Assembly: GCA_963827085.1 (NCBI GenBank)
Contig: CAWGZY010000008.1
Span: 7,655-71,654 of the forward strand
Reading direction: 5' to 3'
DNA length: 64,000 bases
DNA from: JAGVPT01 sp963827085
GTDB taxonomy: Bacteria; Bacteroidota; Ignavibacteria; UBA10030; UBA8401
Position 1 is the stretch's first letter. Each line of letters opens with the position of its first letter. Made by a program: the position numbers and the translations under genes. This document shows positions 9,263-17,364 of the stretch, piece by piece. The notes beneath the pieces are model-generated. The model did not search any database. It was given only the letters and a program-made list of their open reading frames with translations, and was not told the DNA's origin.

Positions 9263-10134
9263 ATAAAACCGTATTATTGAGAAACTTTTTGCTCGCGATA
9301 CTATTTGCGTCTGTCACAACTTTCTCGGAAGAAAAGGCCGACAGTGTATCCGCAAACCAATTTTCGTTCGTACCGTATGGATTGCTCTTCAAACCATTAG
9401 TAGCAGACACATATGAACCGCGCGATGGCATTCTTGCCGAAATAGGCAGGAACAGGCTGCGACTTGACATCGGTAATTCAATCGATTTGCTTCAATATTA
9501 TTTTGCCGAAGACAGTTCTCTTCTCACCATGGGGGCTGATTTCTTCACGTACACATTACTGCGCGGAGAGAAAGATTTCCATTTCCCCGTAGACGCTTCT
9601 GATTATTTTTTCGGTATTAACTTCAACTATAAGAAGACTCTTGATGCGGGAATCGTATCGTCTCGCTTTCGCTTAAGTCACATCAGCTCACATTTCGTGG
9701 ACGGTCATTACGATAACACTCTACAAGAGTGGAAAGATTCACGATCTCCGATCGTATACAGCCGCGAATTTTTAGACGGCGTCGTCGCCCTTGAGCCATC
9801 GTCGTTGAACAACGATGCGAGAATTTACATAGGAGCAACATACCTTTATCACGTTGATCCACATGACCTTGCCAGATTTATGGCCGACGCAGGATTGGAA
9901 TACCATAGGAAAGTGTGGACCAATACGTACACATACTTCGCGTACCAGGCTACGATCTTAAAGGTCTTGGAAACTTCTGTTCGTCACAATATTCAAGTAG
10001 GCGAAAAAATCGGAGCGTGGGAGGGAAGAGGTCTGAATCTGTATGCGAGTTATTTTTCGGGCTACAGTATTCACGGCCAGTATTACAACGTGAAAGACAA
10101 CTATTTTGCCTTAGGATTTTTGATCGAGTTTTGA
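9259..10134 (+). CDS. DUF1207-like outer membrane protein
   Basis: About 290 residues beginning with a signal peptide (MNKTVLLRNFLLAILFASV). The ATG at 9259 overlaps the previous stop as ATGA; an ATG at 9244 would add five residues. The rest alternates hydrophobic and polar residues as in beta-barrels and ends in aromatic FLIEF, typical of outer membrane proteins. The opening FVPYGLLFKPLVADTYEPR and the internal FRLSHISSHFVDGHYD segment resemble DUF1207 proteins. As last gene of the operon it may be the outer membrane component that receives or anchors the product. Function is inferred from position only. Confidence 0.75.
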   Translation: MNKTVLLRNFLLAILFASVTTFSEEKADSVSANQFSFVPYGLLFKPLVADTYEPRDGILAEIGRNRLRLDIGNSIDLLQYYFAEDSSLLTMGADFFTYTLLRGEKDFHFPVDASDYFFGINFNYKKTLDAGIVSSRFRLSHISSHFVDGHYDNTLQEWKDSRSPIVYSREFLDGVVALEPSSLNNDARIYIGATYLYHVDPHDLARFMADAGLEYHRKVWTNTYTYFAYQATILKVLETSVRHNIQVGEKIGAWEGRGLNLYASYFSGYSIHGQYYNVKDNYFALGFLIEF

Positions 10135-10135
10135 C

Positions 10136-10164
10136 AAAAAAAATCCCGTCAACAAGAGACGGGA
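10136..10164 (-). terminator. Intrinsic terminator of the AAA+/Fis regulator
   Basis: A perfect 7-bp stem TCCCGTC/GACGGGA (10144-10150 and 10158-10164) with a 7-base loop. On the minus strand it is followed by a run of eight T. It sits 28 bp past the stop of the minus-strand regulator, and the same hairpin may slow transcription from the plus-strand operon ending at 10134. Confidence 0.8.
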
Positions 10165-10191
10165 CTGGAATTTATAGACACTTATTATGGA

Positions 10192-11205
10192 TCATACCCT
10201 TTGATGAGAGCTTGCTATTCCTAATCGGCGCAATTTATACCGTAGTGTTTGTTCAGTCATCCCAAGAAACTGCGCTGCTTTTGACTGGTTTAATGAAAAT
10301 CTATCCAATGCCCGTTCGATAATCCCCTTCTCAATTGTATCCAACGATCGGTCGAGAACAAACTCTTGCCCTGCAATGATATTATTGATCATTTTTACAA
10401 CTTCCGTCTTCTCATCAACTAACTCGGGGGGCAGAGTAAACCTCCCGCCCTGCGAGAAAAGAACAGACTTATCAACAACTGCTTTTAACTCGCGTATGTT
10501 TTCCCGCCACGTCTGACGCACAAGCACATCAATTGCATTAATGTCGATAACGATATCACCTAAACCCAGTTCTTTACTGATCTCTCCGATAAAATACTTC
10601 ACAAGCAACGGTATGTCTTCTGCTCGTTCGCGAAGGGGCGAAACATAAATAGTTTCGAACTCAGCAAGTTTTTCATACAGTTCAGGAATAATTTTTCTCC
10701 GTTCGAAAAGGCTTTTGAGTCCATCTTTCAGCGTAATAATCAGACGAATATCGACAGGTGCAGATTTCAGCCCACCAATCCGGCGCGTCTTGCGCTCGTT
10801 CAATAACGTCATAATTTTCATCTGATTTCGGAAAGAAGCTTCTTCCAGCTCTTCTATGAGGACTGTGCCTCCATTCGCGATTTCGAAAATACCTCGCTTG
10901 GAAGTATACGGCAATCGCTCAGCGCCTCTCTCAAACCCGAAAAGAACGGCTTCCATTTCTTTATCATCGATCACAGAAAGATTAACGGAGACAAACGGGA
11001 GGTCAACATTGCCGTTCGAATTCTGGTAATGGATATTCTTTGCGATTGCACCTTTCCCTACACCTTCTTCGCCGACAATAATGATGTCATTTCTTGTTCG
11101 AGTAAGCTTTGCAATAAGCTTTCGAACATTCTCCACGGCCTTACTCTTGCCGATAATCGGATAATGTGTGGACATTGTTGGTTCAGACATATTATTGTTC
11201 TTCAT
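10192..11205 (-). CDS. Sigma54-activator-like AAA+ regulator with Fis HTH, GAFTGA missing
   Basis: A 337-residue protein built as an AAA+ domain (about 15-250) plus a Fis-type helix-turn-helix (about 290-335, ending NQSKAAQFLGMTEQTLRYKLRRLG). It lacks any N-terminal receiver, GAF or PAS sensor. The P-loop is GEEGVGKG (45-52) and the Walker B strand is GGTVLIEEL (112-120). Where true sigma54 activators have FGhekGAFTGA, this protein has FGFERGAERLP (89-99), so the loop that touches sigma54 is lost. SPLRERAEDIP, a normal sensor-region motif, is kept. It may therefore act as an ordinary DNA-binding regulator. It lies just downstream of a membrane-protein gene on the same strand (64-bp gap). Targets are unknown. 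Confidence 0.88.
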   Translation of the reverse strand: MKNNNMSEPTMSTHYPIIGKSKAVENVRKLIAKLTRTRNDIIIVGEEGVGKGAIAKNIHYQNSNGNVDLPFVSVNLSVIDDKEMEAVLFGFERGAERLPYTSKRGIFEIANGGTVLIEELEEASFRNQMKIMTLLNERKTRRIGGLKSAPVDIRLIITLKDGLKSLFERRKIIPELYEKLAEFETIYVSPLRERAEDIPLLVKYFIGEISKELGLGDIVIDINAIDVLVRQTWRENIRELKAVVDKSVLFSQGGRFTLPPELVDEKTEVVKMINNIIAGQEFVLDRSLDTIEKGIIERALDRFSLNQSKAAQFLGMTEQTLRYKLRRLGIASSHQRV

Positions 11206-11269
11206 ATCTTGGCACTCCCCCTATCGTATTCGAAAAAAATTTAGAATTTTCACTAAAAAAACACTTGCT

Positions 11270-12397
11270 TTATTCTTTGGTTCGTTGTGAAAAAAGTACT
11301 CCCTTAATCGTTTTCGGGTTAAAAAAATAATGTAGAATAATATTATCAAGCCAATCACGCCAACGAGTAATATGTTGAGCGCTATGAACCAATTCATTCT
11401 CATAAAACTCTCCAGCAACCGAAGTAACAAAACGTAAGCGAAGTGCAAAAAACATTGCAATCAATAATAGAATGAATATAGTAACATATTGGCCAATAAC
11501 AAAGAGTTGAATAAACTCCTCCCACTCTACGGCATGAATATAGCTCCATGCATGAAATATTTCCATGGAACAATACAGAATAAGAAGAAACATGATCTTG
11601 TCAACGTACGCTCCCTGAGGGGGATCCTTTCTATATTGATAACCAAAAAACAGAATAATGAAAAAACAAGCCACCACGTTCATTTTAATAATGTATATAT
11701 TGATTGGCTTGTAAAGCAGGATCAAATAGTTTTCACCGTTAAGATATGGCAAAATTTCCTTTATTCGCAAAATATTGTTTTGTGGAAATAACTTCCCGAC
11801 GGGCTGATTGTCTCGCCATGCTGGCAAGGTGATCTGCGCCGCAATATCTTCTGGAGTCGGGACTGTACCTTTTGCCTTCTCGAGGATTGAGTATTCTCGA
11901 TCTACAGAACGAAAATCCTGAACATCTGCGGTAGAATAGCTCGACTTTGGGTCGGCGAGTATATCTCCGAAGTATATGATGAAGAAGCCCCCAACAATCA
12001 TTATCGTAGCAATATATTTCAGTCTCACGCCAAGGTCTCGGAAAAGCGAATCCAAGACGAGATAAACAATGGCAAATGCTAAAGCAAGATAATTTGCTCC
12101 TTTAATCCATTGAACAAGGACAAAAGGCAAATACTTGTCAATTTTTGCCATGACCGGCCCGATGGAATTCGATGCCACCGAGAGAATCCCGATCATGAAA
12201 AAAACTGCGAAATTAAGAAAAAGAAACTTGTTCTTACTATTAGGTTCAAACACTACCAGAAAGGCGGAAATAATTCCGACCAAAATGGCGATGGATGTCA
12301 TAAGGAACGCTGGGACGCCAAATTGTGGCCCAGCAATCAATCCCAGCCCCAACGTAACTGCGCCCCAAACAAATAGTATTTTCACACCTTTTTTCAT
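11270..12397 (-). CDS. Conserved membrane protein of unknown function
   Basis: A 375-residue integral membrane protein with four or five helices in the first 140 residues, a soluble loop of about 85 residues (roughly 145-235, including DPKSSYSTADVQDFR and a proline-rich stretch), then three or four helices and a short basic tail. I do not recognise the family; no catalytic motif stands out. A second minus-strand frame of 79 codons overlaps its 3' end and is probably fortuitous. The AAA+/Fis regulator follows 64 bp downstream, so they may be co-transcribed. The ATG at 12397 is the first in frame and begins a good hydrophobic segment. Confidence 0.8.
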   Translation of the reverse strand: MKKGVKILFVWGAVTLGLGLIAGPQFGVPAFLMTSIAILVGIISAFLVVFEPNSKNKFLFLNFAVFFMIGILSVASNSIGPVMAKIDKYLPFVLVQWIKGANYLALAFAIVYLVLDSLFRDLGVRLKYIATIMIVGGFFIIYFGDILADPKSSYSTADVQDFRSVDREYSILEKAKGTVPTPEDIAAQITLPAWRDNQPVGKLFPQNNILRIKEILPYLNGENYLILLYKPINIYIIKMNVVACFFIILFFGYQYRKDPPQGAYVDKIMFLLILYCSMEIFHAWSYIHAVEWEEFIQLFVIGQYVTIFILLLIAMFFALRLRFVTSVAGEFYENELVHSAQHITRWRDWLDNIILHYFFNPKTIKGVLFSQRTKE

Positions 12398-12513
12398 ACA
12401 ATACTAAATTAATTCTTTTTTATCTTCATGTCAAGCAAATTTTCTTTGTTAAAGATAAGTGAGTGTGAAAAAATGGCGGTTTTTGTGCCAATTTCAGCTA
12501 TTTCATTTTTCCC

Positions 12514-12542
12514 TTGACAAACCTTGCTTTTTTTACTATTTT
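12514..12542 (+). promoter_or_regulatory. Candidate promoter of the 17-residue-repeat gene
   Basis: TTGACA (12514-12519), a 17-bp spacer and TATTTT (12537-12542) form a plausible housekeeping promoter about 225 bp ahead of the repeat-protein ATG. The -10 is weak. The rest of the gap 12398-12767 is A+T-rich with T-runs and, apart from the palindrome at 12557, shows no further gene. Confidence 0.4.
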
Positions 12543-12556
12543 TTTGCGAATAAGCA

Positions 12557-12572
12557 AGTGATGCACATCACT
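12557..12572. promoter_or_regulatory. Perfect palindrome AGTGATG-CA-CATCACT (CRP/FNR-like operator)
   Basis: A perfect 7-bp inverted repeat with a 2-base centre. It contains GTGA-N6-TCAC, the half-site arrangement of the CRP family. It begins about 15 bp after the proposed -10, where a bound protein would block rather than aid transcription from that promoter. The binding protein is not identified. Confidence 0.45.
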
Positions 12573-12767
12573 AAAATCAAGGGACTTTGATACTATCAAT
12601 GCTAATTTTTTTTAAAGCATCCGTAGTTTCACTTACTACCATTCCCCAATGAGAGAGTCAATTTCTTTTTTTTATTGTCCGACTATACTCAATATTATCC
12701 CCTTTTTTTTCCAACAAATCAATTGACTTTAATTATGTTAACCAACAATCATAAACGGAGAAAAACA

Positions 12768-13265
12768 ATGAAAAGTAAAGTGAATGCAAAGAAAGCGCGC
12801 GCAGTCGGAGTAACGATCGCGTTAATTATCGTTGCAAATTTTGCTATTTCCCGTGCTGAATCGATATCGCAATACGCTCCGAGGACAATCAAGCCCTTAG
12901 CGGCGGATGCAACAATGTTTCAACCTGCTCCTAGACCGAGCAGTTTATTAGCAGCAGATGCGACAATGTTTCAACCGGCTCCCAGACCAAGCAGTCTGTT
13001 AGCGGCGGATGCATGTAATTACCAGTGGGCTCCAAGACCAAAGAAATTGTTTGCAGCGGATGCAACAATGTTTCAGCCGGCTCCGAGACCAAGCAGTCTA
13101 TTAGCAGCGGATGCATGTAATTACCAGTGGGCTCCAAGACCAAAGAAATTGTTTGCAGCGGATGCAACAATGTTTCAGCCGGCTCCGAGACCAAGCAGTC
13201 TGTTCGCAGCAGATGCGTGTAATTTCCAGTGGGCTCCAAGACCGACTTCCTCAAAGGTTGGCTAA
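12768..13265 (+). CDS. Exported protein of seven 17-residue tandem repeats
   Basis: A 165-residue protein starting at the ATG at 12768 behind GGAG. A basic N-terminus and hydrophobic segment (about 12-28) form a signal peptide or anchor. From residue 45 to the end the protein is seven repeats beginning AADA. Two kinds of unit occur: type A, AADATMFQPAPRPSSLL (units 1, 2, 4 and 6), and type B, AADACNYQWAPRPKKLF (units 3, 5 and 7, the last modified). Type B units carry the only cysteines and tryptophans. Order is A-A-B-A-B-A-B. The repeats are nearly identical in DNA, pointing to recent expansion. I do not recognise the family. A structural surface protein or a precursor cut into peptides are both possible; neither is shown. 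It ends in a long 3' region with a terminator. Confidence 0.8.
   Translation: MKSKVNAKKARAVGVTIALIIVANFAISRAESISQYAPRTIKPLAADATMFQPAPRPSSLLAADATMFQPAPRPSSLLAADACNYQWAPRPKKLFAADATMFQPAPRPSSLLAADACNYQWAPRPKKLFAADATMFQPAPRPSSLFAADACNFQWAPRPTSSKVG
12900..13262 (+). repeat. 51-bp coding tandem repeats (seven units)
   Basis: Seven in-frame units of 51 bp (the last 57 bp), starting at residue 45 of the repeat protein. Two sequence classes alternate after a doubled first class, so the array probably grew by copying an A+B pair of 102 bp. Confidence 0.9.
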
Positions 13266-13536
13266 TAAAGTTCGTGAAGTAATAAGTGAGATTACGATGC
13301 GATGTATGGAGTAATTATTTCATGCACGCCAAGAAGCCATTCGTAATTCAATAGTGTAACTGCAGGAGCATTCAAGCTGGGAGTGTGAAATGAAGATGAC
13401 GCTTCAAATTCGTCACGTAATATCTCTTTGGAGATGTATGGTAAGGGGTGAGTATTGGTGCTCGGAGTGTATGTCTTGCTATAATTGAACCGGTTTCTCC
13501 TTCGAGAGATTTTATTACTCCAAGTAAAATTTTTTA

Positions 13537-13586
13537 GGCTTTGGGCCGCAGTGAAACTCACTGTGCACCGTCTCAAAGCCTTTTTT
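13537..13586 (+). terminator. Intrinsic terminator after the repeat-protein gene
   Basis: GGCTTTG pairs with CAAAGCC, with an inner CAGTG/CACTG stem, followed by six T (13581-13586). It lies about 270 bp past the repeat-protein stop. The stretch 13266-13536 between them shows no convincing gene and may be a long 3' untranslated region or an RNA of its own. Confidence 0.75.
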
Positions 13587-13675
13587 ATTCCTTTTCAACG
13601 GAAAATTCGCTAACTTTCCAATGTCAAATAACTCTGTTGTATTTCAATTAAATCGAAAAGAATCAGAGACCTCCT

Positions 13676-14614
13676 GTGAAACCATCAAAGGTCATCATCC
13701 ATCTCGGTCTTTTTATTATCAGTTTTTTCACGGTCACAGTTGCCGGAGTCCAGTGGCTTAATCGCGACCCGTTTGACCTCACTAATTTCGCTTCCGGAAT
13801 CCTCTACTCGCTCTCAGTTCTTTTTATTCTAGGCTGTCACGAATTCGGACATTATTTTGCGGCTCGGTATCACGGAGTTGACGCAACCTTGCCGTATTTT
13901 ATTCCGTTTCCCACACTCCCAGGCGTTATCAATTTTGGAACCCTCGGCGCGGTCATCAGAACAAAGTCGCCAATACCTTCCAAGAAGGTAATGTTTGACA
14001 TTGGCGTTGCCGGACCAATCGCTGGCTTCATCGCAACGTTGTTGATCCTATCATATGGATTCCTCGCGTTGCCTGGAAAAGAATTTATTCTGTCGATACA
14101 CCCTCAATATTTCTCGCAGACGCAGCCTGCGGGAGGTGTAGATTTGACATTCGGGAATCCATTGCTGTATCAATTTCTTTCTTTCATTTTTACAAATCCA
14201 ACAAATCAATTTGTTCCCCCCATGACAGAAATGTATCATTATCCATTCCTGTGCGCAGGCTGGTTTGGATTGTTTGTTACTTCGATGAACTTGCTGCCTG
14301 TCGGCCAACTCGATGGCGGACATTTGGCGTACACTATGTTTGGACCAGTCCACAAAATTATCGCCCGCTCAGCGTTTGTTATCATTATCGTTATTGGCCT
14401 GCTTGGACTGCTCCCTCTATTAAATATATCTTTTTCTTTCGGATGGACGGGCTGGCTGTTTTGGGGTCTCATTCTTTTTTTTGTCGTCAAGCTTGACCAT
14501 CCACCAGTAATCGATGAAACTCCATTAGATCAATTCAGAAAGAACGTCGGATGGGCAACATTTGGCATTTTATGTCTCTCATTCATTCCGACTCCATTTA
14601 CAATCCCTTTGTAA
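13676..14614 (+). CDS. Site-2-protease-family (M50) membrane metalloprotease
   Basis: A 312-residue intramembrane zinc protease of family M50. The zinc motif HEFGH is at residues 55-59 within a membrane helix, and the distal motif NLLPVGQLDGGH at 205-216 supplies the third ligand (Asp in LDGG). About six hydrophobic helices are present. The central FDIGVAGPIAGF segment is typical of this branch, and no PDZ domain is seen. Such enzymes cut membrane-bound regulators or signal-peptide remnants. Translation starts at a GTG at 13676. The gene stands alone between two terminators, so it is probably transcribed by itself. The substrate cannot be inferred. Confidence 0.9.
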   Translation: MKPSKVIIHLGLFIISFFTVTVAGVQWLNRDPFDLTNFASGILYSLSVLFILGCHEFGHYFAARYHGVDATLPYFIPFPTLPGVINFGTLGAVIRTKSPIPSKKVMFDIGVAGPIAGFIATLLILSYGFLALPGKEFILSIHPQYFSQTQPAGGVDLTFGNPLLYQFLSFIFTNPTNQFVPPMTEMYHYPFLCAGWFGLFVTSMNLLPVGQLDGGHLAYTMFGPVHKIIARSAFVIIIVIGLLGLLPLLNISFSFGWTGWLFWGLILFFVVKLDHPPVIDETPLDQFRKNVGWATFGILCLSFIPTPFTIPL

Positions 14615-14800
14615 CGAAACGTTGGTAGTGTCTTACTTAGAACAGAGTCCAAGGGACTTTTTACGGAGAGTTGAAAATATCGCGCAAATCCAAGGGGATG
14701 ACTTCGCCAGACGATACGCCGCAAGGGAAACATATCCATGCTCTTTGCGACTTAGCGCGATCAAGCTTCACACCTATCCTAAATTAGACATTACTAAGCG

Positions 14801-14829
14801 TTGACTTTAAAGTTAACTTTTCGTACAAT
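14801..14829 (+). promoter_or_regulatory. Strong housekeeping-type promoter with overlapping palindrome
   Basis: TTGACT (14801-14806), exactly 17 bp, then TACAAT (14824-14829). An 18-bp near-perfect palindrome, GTTgACTTTAAAGTtAAC (14800-14817), covers the -35 and could be an operator. Transcription would begin near 14836 and run into the terminator at 14938-14970. Confidence 0.55.
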
Positions 14830-14835
14830 TCTACA

Positions 14836-14970
14836 GGAACTTAATACTTTCGCATTCTCTTATCGACACGATTGATACTCTTTTTTATTGTGTTGTTGCT
14901 GTAAGGCATTAATCAATAATAAGAGACTGCGCATAACAACCGAGCGGCTGATGCAGTCCTCGGTTTTTTT
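14836..14970 (+). ncRNA. Candidate small RNA or attenuated leader (about 135 nt)
   Basis: A promoter at 14801-14829 and an intrinsic terminator ending at 14970 define a short transcript without a convincing reading frame. It ends just before the lipoprotein ATG, so it could be an independent small RNA or a leader that attenuates the downstream operon. It does not match tmRNA or tRNA structure as far as I can fold it by eye; a known RNA family cannot be excluded. The rest of the gap (14615-14800) shows no gene. Confidence 0.4.
14938..14970 (+). terminator. Intrinsic terminator or attenuator before the lipoprotein gene
   Basis: AACCGAG (14938-14944) pairs with CTCGGTT (14959-14965) around a 14-base loop and runs into a T-tract that ends at 14970. 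An ATG follows immediately at 14971, which is one reason to prefer the ATG at 14983 as the start of the next gene. Confidence 0.75.
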
Positions 14971-14982
14971 ATGGGTATTGGA

Positions 14983-15789
14983 ATGAAAAATCTGTCTTAT
15001 TTATTTTTGCTGTGTCTTGCCGGCGGATGTAAGATTCCCGATAAAGGGATCGTCGATACAACAGCGCCCCCCTTCATAAGTCAAGCTACTACATCTCCAA
15101 GTTTAATCGACGTCACTCATCTCGCGAGTCAGCCAACCGACCCTGTCGACACAACAATTGCTTTTTCGGTTTCGGTGGATGGAGCAAATGCAAGTACGCT
15201 TGTCACATATGCTGTGTTGGATCCTTTCAATAATCTCATCGTTTCCGGTAATTTGACCAACAACAACAGCGGAAAATTTTCTACTAATACCCGCTTCCAT
15301 ATTCTAAAAGAGGATGTTGGGACATACAATGTTCAATTTCAAGCAGTAAATGACGAGGAGTCGAAAGGTAATATTTTGGTTCAGGCCATTGTCGTGAAGA
15401 ACACCGATCACGCCCCCTTCATTTCCAACCTCGTCATGCCCGATACAGTTATCGTTCCACCGGTGGGCGATACGACATTTGTTAAAATTACCGTTACAGT
15501 TTCGGATTTAGACGGCCTTCAAGATATTACGAGCGTAAGTCTTATTTCTCGTCGACCCGATAACAGTGTTGTCGGCATTTATCCGATGTACGACGACGGC
15601 GGCCTTACCGTTGTAAATCCATTCGGCCTTAAAAGCGGAGACGCTACCGCTGGGGATGGGATATACACTTTGACAATTCCGCTATTGAGTTCGACAACAG
15701 GAAACACATATCGCAATTTTTCATTCGTCGCGACGGATCGGAGCGGAGAATCATCTAATATTTTAACAAAAAATATTTTCATTCAATGA
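14983..15789 (+). CDS. Lipoprotein with Ig/cadherin-like beta domains
   Basis: Starting at the ATG at 14983, a short signal peptide ends in the lipobox LAGGC, so the mature protein is a lipid-anchored envelope protein of about 250 residues. The rest is beta-rich: one domain around residues 40-130 and a second opening DHAPFISNLVMPDTVIVP that resembles an Ig-like or cadherin-like fold, closing with ATDRSGESSN. An ATG at 14971 lies directly on the terminator T-run and is less likely. The stop overlaps the next start as ATGA, so it is made with the propeller protein that follows. It may hold that protein or its partners at the surface (inference). Confidence 0.82.
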   Translation: MKNLSYLFLLCLAGGCKIPDKGIVDTTAPPFISQATTSPSLIDVTHLASQPTDPVDTTIAFSVSVDGANASTLVTYAVLDPFNNLIVSGNLTNNNSGKFSTNTRFHILKEDVGTYNVQFQAVNDEESKGNILVQAIVVKNTDHAPFISNLVMPDTVIVPPVGDTTFVKITVTVSDLDGLQDITSVSLISRRPDNSVVGIYPMYDDGGLTVVNPFGLKSGDATAGDGIYTLTIPLLSSTTGNTYRNFSFVATDRSGESSNILTKNIFIQ

Positions 15790-17354
15790 AACCGAAATTG
15801 TTTCTTCCCCTTATCTTGCTCTCAAGCCTGTTCTCCGCAGTCATCGCCGAAGGACAATTACTTCGCGAAGGTTCATTCAAACTTGATCGCACGACCTCCA
15901 TTCCTTCATCGACAACTCCTGTCAGTAATGGTATAACAGATATTGTCGTTTCCGGAACTACCATCTGGTTGGGAACTGGAAAAGGGTTAAGCCGGTCAAC
16001 CGACGGAGGTTTGACATGGACCAACTACTATGGCCAAGCTGCATTTGGTGACGAAAGTATTTCAGCGATAACAATTCACAACAGCGAGGTTTGGGTTGCA
16101 ACGGCTCACGACACTACGGTAGTAGATGGCAGCGACCATCCGGTAGGAAGCGGCCTTCGCTACTCATCGGATTGGGGTGAAACGTGGACAGTCATTCCGC
16201 AACCGCGGGATTTCCAAAATATCGATACGCTGCACTACGGAAAGAATACCTTATTGGCGCTCGGCGTGACAACAGATGTTGAAAATATTACATTCGATAT
16301 AGCAGCAACGGACAGTTCCGTGTGGATTGCATCAAAGGCTGGCATGACCCGCAAATCTAATGATAGGGGAAAGACATGGCAGGTCGTTATTCTTCCCCCC
16401 GACAATCTTGACAGTATTGCTCCCACAGATTCACTGTCATTTGACATTTCTCCTGTCTCTGGAAATTTACTAACGGGCAGTTACAATCATGAAGCATTTT
16501 CTGTGTACGCCGAAAATTGGTCGCATGTGTGGATCGGAACCGCCGGAGGAATCAATAAAACGACAGACGGAGGACAATCGTGGGTAAAGTACAATCATAT
16601 CAACGAACTCTCCCCCATTTCAGGAGATTTTGTTGTAGCACTTAATAAGCAGACCTACCCCGGGCACGCAATCATGTGGGCTGCAACTGTCAACGCTAAC
16701 GATTCTACTGAGAAGCGCGGTGTCAGCTTTTCAGCCGACAGCGGGCAAACCTGGAGAACGACGCTCATCGGAGAATTCTGTCATAACTTCGGGTTTAAAG
16801 ATTCGATCGTGTATGCCGTTGCTGACAACGGAATTTTTCGTTCATCAGACGTTGGTGCAACATGGTCGCAACCGGGAACGATATACGACAATTCCACGAA
16901 GCAACAAATTGTTGCGGGAACGCCATTTTATGCCGTTGATACACTAGGAGAAAATGTTTGGTTTGGCGGAGATGACGGGGCTGCCTACACACAGGATGAC
17001 CCCGCGCACCTGTTTGGAGCTTCCTGGCGAATCCTTCACGCTGCTCAACCTCTCTCATCGAGCCGGTCTACATATGCGTTCCCAAATCCATTTTCACCGG
17101 CTAACGAGATTGTGCGGCTGCATTATCCGGTTGATCAGGTTTCGGCAAATGTCACAATTCGTATTTTTGATTTTGGAATGAATTTAGTGCGGACCGTAAT
17201 TTCGGATGCCAATCGCGGGGGGATCGCAGAGCACGATGAAATCTGGAATGGTAAAAACGACAAAGGTCGACAGGTTTCAAATGGCCCTTATTTTTACGAG
17301 GTCGTTGTGGGAACTGAGAAGCCTATCTGGGGAAAAATACTTGTCCTTCAATAA
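15786..17354 (+). CDS. Exported BNR-type propeller protein with T9SS/FlgD-like C-terminal domain
   Basis: A 522-residue protein with a signal peptide, a beta-propeller of BNR/sialidase-like blades and a C-terminal domain of about 90 residues. Asp-box-like motifs recur: STDGGLTW, SSDWGETW, SNDRGKTW, TTDGGQSW, SADSGQTW and SSDVGATW. The last domain starts YAFPNPFSPANE and ends in PYFYEVVVGTEKPIWGKILVLQ, the pattern of FlgD-like Ig folds used as T9SS sorting domains. Secretion through T9SS is therefore expected. It overlaps the lipoprotein gene upstream, and two PorV-like genes follow within a few bases. No catalytic residues of a true sialidase are evident, so binding or scaffolding is as likely as catalysis. 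Confidence 0.85.
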   Translation: MKPKLFLPLILLSSLFSAVIAEGQLLREGSFKLDRTTSIPSSTTPVSNGITDIVVSGTTIWLGTGKGLSRSTDGGLTWTNYYGQAAFGDESISAITIHNSEVWVATAHDTTVVDGSDHPVGSGLRYSSDWGETWTVIPQPRDFQNIDTLHYGKNTLLALGVTTDVENITFDIAATDSSVWIASKAGMTRKSNDRGKTWQVVILPPDNLDSIAPTDSLSFDISPVSGNLLTGSYNHEAFSVYAENWSHVWIGTAGGINKTTDGGQSWVKYNHINELSPISGDFVVALNKQTYPGHAIMWAATVNANDSTEKRGVSFSADSGQTWRTTLIGEFCHNFGFKDSIVYAVADNGIFRSSDVGATWSQPGTIYDNSTKQQIVAGTPFYAVDTLGENVWFGGDDGAAYTQDDPAHLFGASWRILHAAQPLSSSRSTYAFPNPFSPANEIVRLHYPVDQVSANVTIRIFDFGMNLVRTVISDANRGGIAEHDEIWNGKNDKGRQVSNGPYFYEVVVGTEKPIWGKILVLQ

Positions 17355-17364
17355 TGGTGCGAAC

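Noticed and set aside
11221..11460. 79-codon minus-strand frame overlapping the end of the 375-residue membrane protein gene
   Set aside because: Most of it lies inside the larger gene in another frame, has no good ribosome site and its hydrophobic look follows from the A+T-rich DNA.
12931..13254. Long antisense frame opposite the repeat-protein gene
   Set aside because: It mirrors the 51-bp repeats on the other strand; no start context and no independent sequence.
12900..13262. CRISPR array
   Set aside because: The 51-bp units are in-frame coding repeats with no variable spacers, and no cas genes are nearby.
13292..13576. 94-codon minus-strand frame after the repeat-protein gene
   Set aside because: It covers the terminator hairpin, and no ribosome site or family motif is visible.
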